Shown here: piece by piece, positions 1-6,521 of the stretch
Layout: each line of letters starts with the position of its first letter
How positions within the stretch are numbered: the stretch's first letter is position 1
Assembly: GCA_003516865.1 (NCBI GenBank)
Contig: DPBR01000078.1
Coordinates: 12,709 to 29,438, forward strand
Direction of reading: 5' to 3'
DNA from: Oscillospiraceae bacterium
GTDB taxonomy: Bacteria; Bacillota; Clostridia; Oscillospirales; Ruminococcaceae
DNA: 16,730 nucleotides
Position numbers and translations under genes: made by a program
The notes under the pieces: generated by a model
Told to the model about the DNA's origin: nothing
Database searches by the model: none
The model's input: only the letters and a program-made list of their open reading frames with translations

Positions 1-42
1 TCCAGCTCCAGCACCAGCTCCAGCTCCAGCTCCAGCTCCACA
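1..42 (+). repeat. TCCAGC hexanucleotide repeat coding for the Ser linker
   Basis: Seven hexamer units in frame, five of them exactly TCCAGC and two variants (ACCAGC, TCCACA). They encode Ser-Ser pairs of the linker of the binding lipoprotein. The array may begin before the window. In-frame hexamer slippage would change linker length without breaking the frame. Confidence 0.8.
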
Positions 43-1353
43 AGCGGCTCCAGCTCTTCCGTAAGCAAGACTGAGGAGTCCAAGCCCGCTGAAGATGTTA
101 AGGATGACGATGACACCCTTACCATTCTGACTTGGGAGTCCAACAACGATATCCAGGTTCAGAAGAAGTTCTTCTGCGAGAAGACCGGTATCTCTGAGGA
201 CAAGATTAACATCGTAACTTGCGGCGCTGACGGTCCCGCAGGCCGTGACGGCATCAAGCAGTACATGAAGGGTTCTGAGGACGCTGACCTCTTTACCATG
301 GACGCTGAGTGGACTTCTCTGTACACCAACGACGACACCCTTACCCTTCCTTACAGCGAAATCGGTCTGAAGGCTACTGACTTCCCGAACGCTTATAAGT
401 ACACCATCGATATGGGTACCGCTGAGAACGGCATCTTCAAGGCTGCTTCTTTCCAGTGCACACCCGGCGGCTTCGTTTACAGAGCTGACCTCGCTAAGGA
501 GTACCTCGGCGTTAACTCTCCCGCAGAGATGCAGGAAAAGGTTAAGGATTGGGATACCTTCAAGGCTACCGCTGCTTCCCTTTACAGCGCTTCCGGCAAC
601 AAGACTTCTATCTGCGCAACTACCGGTGGTCTGTGGCAGGTATATCAGTGCTACAGAACTCAGCCTTGGGTAAAGGATGGCAAGTTCCAGATGGATACCG
701 CTGAGAACTTCTACGATATCGTTAAGGAGTACGTTGACAACAAGTACTGCGCAGACGTTCCGCAGTGGGATACCGCTTGGTATGCAGCTGTTCGTGACGG
801 TTCCGCACTTGGCGACTTCGTTCCTACTTGGGGTCTTACCACCGCTGGCGGCGGATCTATCCTTGAGAACTTCAACGGCGCAACTGTTGAAGGCGCAACA
901 GACGTACTTGCTAACGACGCTCTCGCAATCTGCGAAGGTCCTTCCGGCTGGTACTGGGGCGGTACATACTATGCAGTATCCGCTCGCTGCAACACCAAGG
1001 CAACCGCTAAGAAGTGGATTGAAATCTTCTGCAACGACGACGCTGCTATGAAGGAATACGCTGAGAAGACCGGCGACTTCGTAAACAACAAGCCTGTTAT
1101 GAAGGGCATCATCGACGCTAAGACCAACAAGAACAAGTACCTCGGCGACCAGGATCACTTCGCAGTTCTTGCTAACGTTGCTGACACCATCGACGTAACC
1201 GGTAAGGTAACTAAGTATGACTCTCAGGCAAAGACTTGCCTCAATGACTCCGTATCCGCTCTCCTCAAGGGTGAGGTTGCTGATAAGGCTGCTGCAATTG
1301 AGAAGTGCAAGAACGACTTTGCTGCTGCTTGCCCTGATGTAGTAGTTGAATAA
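1..1353 (+). CDS. Carbohydrate ABC transporter solute-binding protein (5' truncated)
   Basis: The frame is open from base 1 to a TAA at 1353 (450 residues visible); the true start, signal peptide and expected lipobox Cys lie upstream of the window. The visible part opens with about 20 mostly Ser residues, then a Lys/Glu/Asp-rich stretch, then the mature domain beginning near TLTILTWES. This is the usual build of a Gram-positive binding lipoprotein: a flexible Ser linker tethering a family-1-type extracellular sugar-binding domain. The role is inferred from this architecture and from the two MalF/MalG-type permeases downstream. Lysine is written almost only as AAG, and AAC, GAC, TTC and TAC dominate, unlike the permeases, which suggests very high expression. 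The sugar bound cannot be told from sequence. Confidence 0.88.
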   Translation, partial: SSSSTSSSSSSSSTSGSSSSVSKTEESKPAEDVKDDDDTLTILTWESNNDIQVQKKFFCEKTGISEDKINIVTCGADGPAGRDGIKQYMKGSEDADLFTMDAEWTSLYTNDDTLTLPYSEIGLKATDFPNAYKYTIDMGTAENGIFKAASFQCTPGGFVYRADLAKEYLGVNSPAEMQEKVKDWDTFKATAASLYSASGNKTSICATTGGLWQVYQCYRTQPWVKDGKFQMDTAENFYDIVKEYVDNKYCADVPQWDTAWYAAVRDGSALGDFVPTWGLTTAGGGSILENFNGATVEGATDVLANDALAICEGPSGWYWGGTYYAVSARCNTKATAKKWIEIFCNDDAAMKEYAEKTGDFVNNKPVMKGIIDAKTNKNKYLGDQDHFAVLANVADTIDVTGKVTKYDSQAKTCLNDSVSALLKGEVADKAAAIEKCKNDFAAACPDVVVE

Positions 1354-1397
1354 TTAATCAGCTTCGCATCAAAAACAAAATCTAATACCTGAAATCA

Positions 1398-1447
1398 ACA
1401 GTATATGCTTATGGGCTTCGGCTCATAAGCGTATATTGTGATTTTTT
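1398..1447 (+). terminator. UUCG-loop intrinsic terminator/attenuator inside the transporter operon
   Basis: A 19-bp stem (1398-1416 with 1421-1439, including three G-T pairs) closes on a TTCG tetraloop and is followed by six Ts at 1442-1447. It lies 44 nt after the binding-protein stop and about 30 nt before the first permease start. No separate promoter is obvious between it and the permease, so it probably ends most transcripts after the binding-protein gene and lets a fraction through. Confidence 0.85.
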
Positions 1448-1476
1448 AACAGGAAAAAAACGAAAGGGTGTGCAAT

Positions 1477-2442
1477 ATGCAGTCTGCTGCTCCAAGATCG
1501 CGGAAAATGATTAGCTACGCAAAGTACGGCTATCTGTTTATTCTGCCGTTCTTCCTTGTGTACATTATGTTTATGATTTATCCGCTCATAAACACCATTT
1601 TACTGAGCTTCAAGGGTAATGGCGCCTCTCCCGACCAGTGGGTAGGTTTGCAGAACTACCAGTCAATCCTGTTCGGCGGCGAAACAAGAGCGTCCAAGGC
1701 TTATTTCAATGAGTTTTGGCGTGATTTCGGAAACACTCTTATCCTTTGGGTAGGAAACTTCGTTGTTCAGATTATTCTTTCGCTTCTTCTCGCGGTTTGG
1801 TTCTCCGATAACCGCATTAAGGTTAAGGGAACGGGTTTCTTCAAGGTTGTAATGTATATGCCCAATATCATCACAGCCGCTTCCGTTGCTTCGTTGTTCC
1901 TTATGCTTTTCGCAAACAACAAGTACGGCGCAATCAACTCGCTTCTTCTCAACTCCAAGGCTATTCTTGAGCCTGTAAAGTTCCTGAACGACCCAGTCAT
2001 TGCAAGAGTTCTTGTAATGTGCATTCAGTCGTGGATGTGGTTCGGAAACACCATGCTCCTGCTTTTGTCCGGTATTTACGGTATCGACCCGTCAATATAC
2101 GAGGCGGCGTCAATCGACGGTTCCAGCGGAGCAAATACATTCTTTAAGATTACAATGCCTATTCTGAAGCCGATTTTCATTTATGTATTTATTACGTCAA
2201 TGATAGGCGGACTTCAGATGTTCGATATCCCGTATCTGCTGCACGAAGGAAATACTCCCAGTATGCAGCTCGAAACAATCGCGGTATTCATCTATAAGAA
2301 CTTCCATTTGGCTGTACCTAACTACGGAATCTCGGCGGCTGCGTCTGTTCTGTTGTTTATTCTTACCTGCGTACTCGGTATCTTCGTTTACAGGTTCAAC
2401 ACAGACTCCACTGCGCCGAAGAAACGTAAGAAAAGTAAGTAA
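1477..2442 (+). CDS. Sugar ABC transporter permease, MalF/UgpA type
   Basis: A 321-residue integral membrane protein. After a short basic N-terminus there is a first membrane segment around residues 18-38, then about five more, ending in a basic tail. The permease signature EAASIDG starts at residue 209 and continues into a Pro-Ile-Leu-Lys-Pro stretch; this EAA loop docks onto the transporter ATPase. Family knowledge places it in the CUT1 group (import of oligosaccharides or glycerol-phosphate). ATG 1477 is chosen because AAAGGG at 1463-1468 sits 8 nt upstream; an in-frame GTG at 1468 would place its ribosome site too far away. The second permease follows 17 nt later. No ATPase gene lies in the operon within the window. 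Confidence 0.92.
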   Translation: MQSAAPRSRKMISYAKYGYLFILPFFLVYIMFMIYPLINTILLSFKGNGASPDQWVGLQNYQSILFGGETRASKAYFNEFWRDFGNTLILWVGNFVVQIILSLLLAVWFSDNRIKVKGTGFFKVVMYMPNIITAASVASLFLMLFANNKYGAINSLLLNSKAILEPVKFLNDPVIARVLVMCIQSWMWFGNTMLLLLSGIYGIDPSIYEAASIDGSSGANTFFKITMPILKPIFIYVFITSMIGGLQMFDIPYLLHEGNTPSMQLETIAVFIYKNFHLAVPNYGISAAASVLLFILTCVLGIFVYRFNTDSTAPKKRKKSK

Positions 2443-2459
2443 GGGAGGAGAGATGAATT

Positions 2460-3362
2460 ATGGCTGATTCTTACAATCAATCAACGACGGAATACAGACG
2501 CAGTATATTGATTCAATCAATAATCCGTCTTGTAGTCTGCATTATTATTACAATCATCGCTCTGTTCCCGATTTACATTCTTGTCATCAACTCTACAAGA
2601 GCTTCGAGCGATATCATTATGCAGGGCGTTTCCCTCATACCGGGCGGCTCCCTCATCGATAACTTCAAGACGCTGTTTGACCCCACTGCCGCGAACGGTA
2701 CTTATGTAAGGTCGTTCCAGATGTGGACCGGTTACGCAAACAGCTTGATTATCGCAGTTTCCTCCGCTGTTCTCACCGTTTTCTTCTCAGGTGTTACAGC
2801 ATACGGTCTTACTGTTTATGATTTCAAGCTTAAAGGATTTGCGACAACGTTCATTCTTGCGGTTATGATGATTCCTACGCAGGTTGTTTCAACCGGTTTG
2901 TTGGAGTTTATGGTTCAGATTCACCTGAATGATAACTACATTCCGCTGATTCTTCCCGCTGTCGCTGCTCCTCAGGTCGTATTCTTCATGCTTCAGTACA
3001 TGAAGTCCTCGTTCCCTCTCGATATCGTAGAGGCTGCGCGAATTGACGGCTGCGGTGAGTTCCGTACATTCCTCCAGATTTCGTTGCCTATTTTGAAGCC
3101 CGCGTTCGCGGTTCAGGCGATTTTCGCATTCGTAACGAGCTGGAACAACTACTATACTCCTTCAATGCTCCTTATTTCGAGTAAGCCTGAGCAGAGAACA
3201 ATGCCGATGATGGTTACTTACGTTCTTAACAACGATAAGGTTACAAACTTCGGCGTTAACTACCTCGTAGTTGCAATTTCGATTGTACCTGTCGTAATTG
3301 TTTACCTCTGCCTCTCCAAGTTTATCGTTAAGGGCGTTGCACTCGGAGCTGTAAAAGGTTAA
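2460..3362 (+). CDS. Sugar ABC transporter permease, MalG/UgpE type
   Basis: A 300-residue membrane protein with a hydrophobic first segment near residues 20-43 and about six segments in all. The EAA loop motif EAARIDGCG begins at residue 191 and runs into Leu-Pro-Ile-Leu-Lys-Pro. It is the partner of the preceding permease, and the two should form the heterodimeric membrane channel of a CUT1 importer. A strong GGGAGGAG ribosome site just after the upstream stop supports ATG 2460. The operon ends at the hairpin starting at 3384. The length and motif position are normal for the family; the substrate is unknown. Confidence 0.93.
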   Translation: MADSYNQSTTEYRRSILIQSIIRLVVCIIITIIALFPIYILVINSTRASSDIIMQGVSLIPGGSLIDNFKTLFDPTAANGTYVRSFQMWTGYANSLIIAVSSAVLTVFFSGVTAYGLTVYDFKLKGFATTFILAVMMIPTQVVSTGLLEFMVQIHLNDNYIPLILPAVAAPQVVFFMLQYMKSSFPLDIVEAARIDGCGEFRTFLQISLPILKPAFAVQAIFAFVTSWNNYYTPSMLLISSKPEQRTMPMMVTYVLNNDKVTNFGVNYLVVAISIVPVVIVYLCLSKFIVKGVALGAVKG

Positions 3363-3383
3363 TTTTCCGCTTATACACCCGAT

Positions 3384-3415
3384 TTCCCTCCGAATATTTC
3401 GGAGGGAATTTTTTT
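3384..3415 (+). terminator. Intrinsic terminator of the sugar transporter operon
   Basis: An 11-bp perfect stem (3384-3394 with 3398-3408, loop TAT) is followed by seven Ts. It lies 21 nt after the second permease stop. Confidence 0.93.
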
Positions 3416-3421
3416 GTGCTG

Positions 3422-3450
3422 TTGACAAACTTTTCCGAATATGTTATAAT
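3422..3450 (+). promoter_or_regulatory. Near-perfect sigma-A promoter
   Basis: TTGACA at 3422-3427, a 17-bp spacer and TATAAT at 3445-3450, with a TGT extended -10. It begins 6 nt after the preceding terminator run and drives the zinc-ribbon gene at 3476. Confidence 0.93.
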
Positions 3451-3475
3451 AAGAAAAAAACTCGGAGGATTTTAT

Positions 3476-3826
3476 ATGTATTGCAAATATTGTGGTAAGC
3501 AAATTGACGATAATACTATAGTATGCCCATATTGCGGGGTTCAGACAGGCGCAGTTCAGATAATTCCGCCGCAGCCGAATTACGGTTATCAACAGAATAA
3601 TCAGCAATATACGCAGAACGACCCCGACGAGATAAATGTCGGAATTGTGGTTTTGTCTGTTTTTATCCCGATTGTTGGAATCATTCTCGGAGCGGTAAAT
3701 ATGGGAAACGGCAGGAAAAAGTCCGGAAAAGCTTATCTTACCGCGGGTTGCGTTGTCGTTGGAATTGAGGTTTTAATCGGAATTTTACTGTGGGTTTTCG
3801 CTATGATTTCGATTGCGATTTTATAA
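3476..3826 (+). CDS. Small zinc-ribbon membrane protein
   Basis: A 116-residue protein of unknown function. The N-terminus carries two CxxC pairs (CKYC at residues 3-6 and CPYC about 16 residues further on) that form a zinc-ribbon-like knuckle. A Gln/Asn/Pro/Tyr-rich linker follows, then two hydrophobic segments separated by a basic Lys/Arg/Gly loop. Such zinc-ribbon plus two-TM proteins are common in Clostridia and are usually left unassigned. ATG 3476 is set by GGAGG at 3464-3468; an upstream open extension to 3416 runs across the promoter and is not coding. It stands alone, with its own strong promoter. Confidence 0.85.
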   Translation: MYCKYCGKQIDDNTIVCPYCGVQTGAVQIIPPQPNYGYQQNNQQYTQNDPDEINVGIVVLSVFIPIVGIILGAVNMGNGRKKSGKAYLTAGCVVVGIEVLIGILLWVFAMISIAIL

Positions 3827-3916
3827 AAAAGTGCGTGTTTACAGGAAAATGCAGTTGTCTTGCGGATAAATTCCGACGTTTTGCAGAAAAATGCAGCTTT
3901 CACTCATAACATAAAA

Positions 3917-3940
3917 ACCGTCGGGCGAGAACCCGACGGT
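3917..3940. terminator. Bidirectional terminator between zinc-ribbon gene and rubredoxin
   Basis: A 9-bp perfect stem (3917-3925 with 3932-3940, loop CGAGAA). On the minus strand it is followed by five Ts, four bases past the rubredoxin stop; on the plus strand by a T-rich run at 3943-3955. It can end both convergent transcripts. Confidence 0.88.
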
Positions 3941-3944
3941 AATT

Positions 3945-4100
3945 TTATTGTTTTTCAAAGCTGGTTTTGTCAAGACCGCAAACGGGACAAACCCAATCAT
4001 CAGGAATGTCCTCAAACTTCGTTCCGGGAGCAATTCCGCTTTCAGGGTCGCCAATTGCGGGGTCATAAACGTATCCGCAGGGGCAAACGTATTTATCCAT
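3945..4100 (-). CDS. Rubredoxin
   Basis: A 51-residue mononuclear iron electron carrier. The C-terminal knuckle CPVCG (residues 38-42) and the core motifs GYVYDP, IAPGTKFEDIP and DDW are classic rubredoxin. The first knuckle is unusual: Cys6-Pro-Cys8-Gly (CxC) instead of the normal CxxCG. Length and spacing are otherwise standard. It starts 16 nt after the rubrerythrin stop, with GAGG at 4111-4114, so the two are one operon. The likely role is passing electrons to rubrerythrin for peroxide reduction in the cytoplasm. The gene is too short for simple ORF filters and could easily be missed. Confidence 0.9.
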   Translation of the reverse strand: MDKYVCPCGYVYDPAIGDPESGIAPGTKFEDIPDDWVCPVCGLDKTSFEKQ

Positions 4101-4116
4101 AATTTCGCATCCTCGC

Positions 4117-4662
4117 TTACTTAAAATATCTGTTCAGCAGACCTTCGAAAGCCTTGCCGTGACGCGCTTCGTCCTTTGCCATTTCGTGAACTGTGTCGTG
4201 AATAGCGTCAAGATTAAGCTCCTTCGCCTTTTTCGCAAGGTCAAGCTTACCCTCGGTTGCGCCATGTTCAGCGGCAACGCGCTTCGTGAGATTTTCCTTT
4301 GTTGAAGCGGAAACAACTTCGCCGAGGATTTCCGCGAACTTTGCCGCGTGCTCGGCTTCCTCCCAAGCCGCCTTCTCGTAGTAAAGTCCGACTTCGGGAT
4401 AACCCTCTCTGTGAGCCGCCCTCGCCATTGCAAGGTACATACCTACTTCGGTACATTCGCCCGTGAAGTTTGCGCGCAGACCCTCGATAATCTCCTCGGG
4501 AACGCCGTCGGTTATACCGATTTCGTGCTCGCAGGCGAACACAAGCTTGTCGGTTTCTTCCATTGCCTTGAATTTGCTTCCGGGAACGCCGCACTGGGGA
4601 CATTTCTCAGGGGGATTTTCTCCGATATAAACGTAGCCGCATACAGGACAAACATATTTCAT
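4117..4662 (-). CDS. Reverse-type rubrerythrin (NADH peroxidase component)
   Basis: 181 residues. Domain order is reversed relative to classical rubrerythrin: the rubredoxin-like centre comes first (Cys5, Cys8, Cys21, Cys24) and the four-helix di-iron domain follows (about residues 55-181). Visible iron-ligand motifs are GECTEVGMY near 68-76, EEAEH at 101-105 and DEARHG near the C-terminus. Family knowledge: reverse rubrerythrins reduce hydrogen peroxide to water and are strongly oxygen-induced in Clostridium. A perfect AAGGAGG ribosome site lies upstream. It is the first gene of an operon with rubredoxin and is divergent from the cyclase gene. Confidence 0.95.
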   Translation of the reverse strand: MKYVCPVCGYVYIGENPPEKCPQCGVPGSKFKAMEETDKLVFACEHEIGITDGVPEEIIEGLRANFTGECTEVGMYLAMARAAHREGYPEVGLYYEKAAWEEAEHAAKFAEILGEVVSASTKENLTKRVAAEHGATEGKLDLAKKAKELNLDAIHDTVHEMAKDEARHGKAFEGLLNRYFK

Positions 4663-4693
4663 AATTAAAAACCTCCTTAGTTTTTATACTCTA

Positions 4694-4722
4694 ATTTTAT
4701 CATATTCATACACAAAAGTCAA
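4694..4722 (-). promoter_or_regulatory. Promoter of the rubrerythrin-rubredoxin operon
   Basis: On the minus strand TTGACT (4717-4722), a 17-bp spacer and TAAAAT (4694-4699), preceded by TGA as an extended -10. It lies about 30 nt upstream of the start codon. No clear PerR-type palindrome was recognised. Confidence 0.85.
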
Positions 4723-4797
4723 GCTTTTCACATACTTTTCATTATACAGTATTATTTCCAAAATGTTAAAAATATATACTTAAAAATTAAAAAACAC

Positions 4798-4826
4798 TTG
4801 AAAAAACAAGCAAAATATGATATAAT
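4798..4826 (+). promoter_or_regulatory. Promoter of the diguanylate cyclase gene
   Basis: TTGAAA at 4798-4803, a 17-bp spacer and TATAAT at 4821-4826 with a TGA extended -10. It is divergent from the rubrerythrin promoter, with about 75 bp of AT-rich DNA between the two -35 boxes. Confidence 0.87.
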
Positions 4827-4868
4827 TATTTAATGTATTGAATTTTTTGGTTGGGCGAGGTGAATTTT

Positions 4869-5999
4869 TTGAAAAAGGAAAAGCAGAAGTTTCTTACCAT
4901 TGACAAAAACTTTAAGCTTCAGATAATTCTTTCGGCGTCGGCGCTTATGCATCTGACATTTATGGTAATGTTTTCCATTATGCAGGCGTATCTGATGATG
5001 GTATTTAACGTTTTCAGCGTTGTTTTATACATCGCGGGCGCAATAGACTGTATCAGGGAAACGGTTGAAAAGCACAAGTATTTCTGGATAATTGCGACTT
5101 TTTCGGAAATAGTTCTTCACGCGATATTCTGCACGGTTATTTTGGGACTGGAAACATTTTTTATACTTTACCTTATTCTGACAATTCCGGTTGCGGGATA
5201 TTCGCTTTTCTTTTACGTTGACAGAGCGCAGTTCAAGAAAATTACGAAAGCTTTCTCGGTTGCAACCTCTGCGGCGCTTGTTTTTTGCGTTGTTTTCGGG
5301 AATATCTGGGGTTCGCTTTATGAGATTTTCGATGTTCCGAATCTCACGGCTTCCGGAATGTGCGCGGTGCGTTCGGTGAATATCGCTTTTTCTGCGGCAA
5401 CGCTGTTCGGATTTACGTTCTTGTTTTATACCGAGATTATCTCGCTTATTGAAGAGCTTAACGAATCAAACAGGAGGTTAGAGTATATCGCGACGCATGA
5501 TGAACTTACGGGACTTTCAAACCGCCATAGCCTTTGGAAGTATTTTGACGGGCTGATAAAGAGCGGCGACCATTATTGCATTGTTATGGGCGATATCGAC
5601 GACTTTAAGAAGATAAACGACACATACGGTCATGAATGCGGCGACCGTGTTCTGAAGTCGGTTGCCTGTATTATCCTGAACAACACGGAAAACAGCGAAA
5701 TGGCGTGCAGATGGGGCGGGGAAGAGATGCTTTTGATAATGCGCGGCGAAAAAGCCGAGTGCATTTCGCGCGTTGAGCAAATCAGGCGGCAGATTTGTTC
5801 GCTTGATATCAAGGATAACGGTAGGTCCGTGAAATCGAGTATGACGTTTGGCGTTGCGGACTGCGACGAGCCGGAAAAGCGTCTTTCCGAGAACGAATCC
5901 GCGCAGAATTCTCACGTCAGTATTGACAGAATGATTTCGCTTGCCGATAAGAAGCTCTATATCGGCAAAAACAGCGGTAAGAACGTTATAATTTCCTGA
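4869..5999 (+). CDS. Membrane-bound diguanylate cyclase (GGDEF)
   Basis: 376 residues from the proposed TTG start. About six membrane segments fill the first 190 residues and probably form a small sensor domain. A short helical linker follows, then a GGDEF domain with HDELTGLSNR, metal-binding DIDDFKKIND (from Asp242) and the active-site variant GGEEM at 283-287. GGEE variants are generally active, so synthesis of cyclic-di-GMP is likely. The RxxD product-inhibition site is absent: ENSE occupies that position. TTG 4869 is preferred because GAGGTG (4857-4862) sits 6 nt upstream; TTG 4851 or GTG 4860 are alternatives. The signal sensed is unknown. A bidirectional terminator follows at 6058. Confidence 0.88.
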   Translation: MKKEKQKFLTIDKNFKLQIILSASALMHLTFMVMFSIMQAYLMMVFNVFSVVLYIAGAIDCIRETVEKHKYFWIIATFSEIVLHAIFCTVILGLETFFILYLILTIPVAGYSLFFYVDRAQFKKITKAFSVATSAALVFCVVFGNIWGSLYEIFDVPNLTASGMCAVRSVNIAFSAATLFGFTFLFYTEIISLIEELNESNRRLEYIATHDELTGLSNRHSLWKYFDGLIKSGDHYCIVMGDIDDFKKINDTYGHECGDRVLKSVACIILNNTENSEMACRWGGEEMLLIMRGEKAECISRVEQIRRQICSLDIKDNGRSVKSSMTFGVADCDEPEKRLSENESAQNSHVSIDRMISLADKKLYIGKNSGKNVIIS

Positions 6000-6057
6000 T
6001 ATGCCAAAATCGCCGCTGAAATCAACCGCGCTGATTAATTTTCATAAACAAACCAAA

Positions 6058-6079
6058 ACCGCCGATTTAACTCGGCGGT
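6058..6079. terminator. Bidirectional terminator between cyclase and glycyl-radical-like gene
   Basis: An 8-bp stem (6058-6065 with 6072-6079) has a loop TTTAAC and short T runs on both sides. It lies 58 nt after the cyclase stop and 34 nt beyond the convergent gene's stop. Confidence 0.8.
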
Positions 6080-6113
6080 AATTTTATGCTGGTTTATCCG
6101 AAATCGAGGGAAA

Positions 6114-6386
6114 TCACTGCTGCATACTATGCTTGACGCGGTTTTTTTCCTCGGAGCGCTTTGCGTTGTTGAAACGGTCGAGCGTTCCTACGAGATAACC
6201 CGTAATTCTTCTGATACGCTGAAACGGAACGTCCGCGAAATGATATTTCACATTCACGAAATCCCCGTCAAGTTCAAGGTCAATCGCGCGGAGGTGCTTA
6301 TTCGGATATTGAACCGAAGCTGCCTCAATATAATAATTAACCTCTTCGCGGCTTATTTTTCCGCCGGTAATATTAACGTCAATCAT
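6114..6386 (-). CDS. Small glycyl-radical-like protein (NrdD C-terminal homologue)
   Basis: 90 residues. The C-terminal half contains RRITGYLVGTLDRFNNAKR followed by a Glu-rich stretch and RVKH. From memory this matches the end of class III (anaerobic) ribonucleotide reductase, where the Gly of the R-x-x-GYL loop carries the glycyl radical; similar small proteins in Clostridia are often auto-named anaerobic ribonucleoside-triphosphate reductase. The catalytic barrel and zinc-binding Cys pairs of NrdD are absent, so it cannot be a reductase by itself. The N-terminal half (about 1-55) is not recognisable as NrdD. ATG 6386 is set by GAGGTG eight nt upstream; an ATG at 6416 would lack that site. 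Single gene with its own promoter. A role as a radical spare part is inference. Confidence 0.6.
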   Translation of the reverse strand: MIDVNITGGKISREEVNYYIEAASVQYPNKHLRAIDLELDGDFVNVKYHFADVPFQRIRRITGYLVGTLDRFNNAKRSEEKNRVKHSMQQ

Positions 6387-6430
6387 TTTAATCACCTCAA
6401 TATTTTGTAGCCGCATCGCGGTGTATTATT

Positions 6431-6459
6431 AGTATAACACAATATCTTGTACAAGTCAA
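6431..6459 (-). promoter_or_regulatory. Promoter of the glycyl-radical-like gene
   Basis: On the minus strand TTGACT (6454-6459), a 17-bp spacer and TATACT (6431-6436) with a TGT extended -10. The spacer is filled by a palindromic operator candidate. Confidence 0.85.
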
Positions 6460-6475
6460 CCGTGATTTTGTACAA
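6437..6475. promoter_or_regulatory. Candidate operator: NrdR-box-like site and two TTGTACAA palindromes
   Basis: TTGTACAA occurs at 6447-6454 and again at 6468-6475, with centres exactly 21 bp (two helical turns) apart. The 16 bases at 6437-6452 (ACACAATATCTTGTAC) match the NrdR box ACACWATATATWGTGT, as I recall it, at 13 of 16 positions. They lie exactly in the spacer of the gene's promoter. A second, poorer NrdR-like stretch is near 6470. The regulator is therefore uncertain. Confidence 0.5.
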
Positions 6476-6521
6476 TATTAAGATAATTTTTTTGTGACAA
6501 ACGCTATATTTTGTAGAGACC

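Noticed and set aside
1..42. Short tandem units taken as a CRISPR-like array
   Set aside because: Contiguous in-frame hexamers without spacers, inside a coding sequence.
3827..3916. Repeated AAAATGCAG words after the zinc-ribbon gene as a regulatory array
   Set aside because: Only two copies of a short AT-rich word with irregular spacing; likely chance.
3839..4066. Minus-strand 75-aa frame over the rubredoxin region
   Set aside because: Out of frame with the clear rubredoxin at 3945-4100, which has a ribosome site and family motifs.
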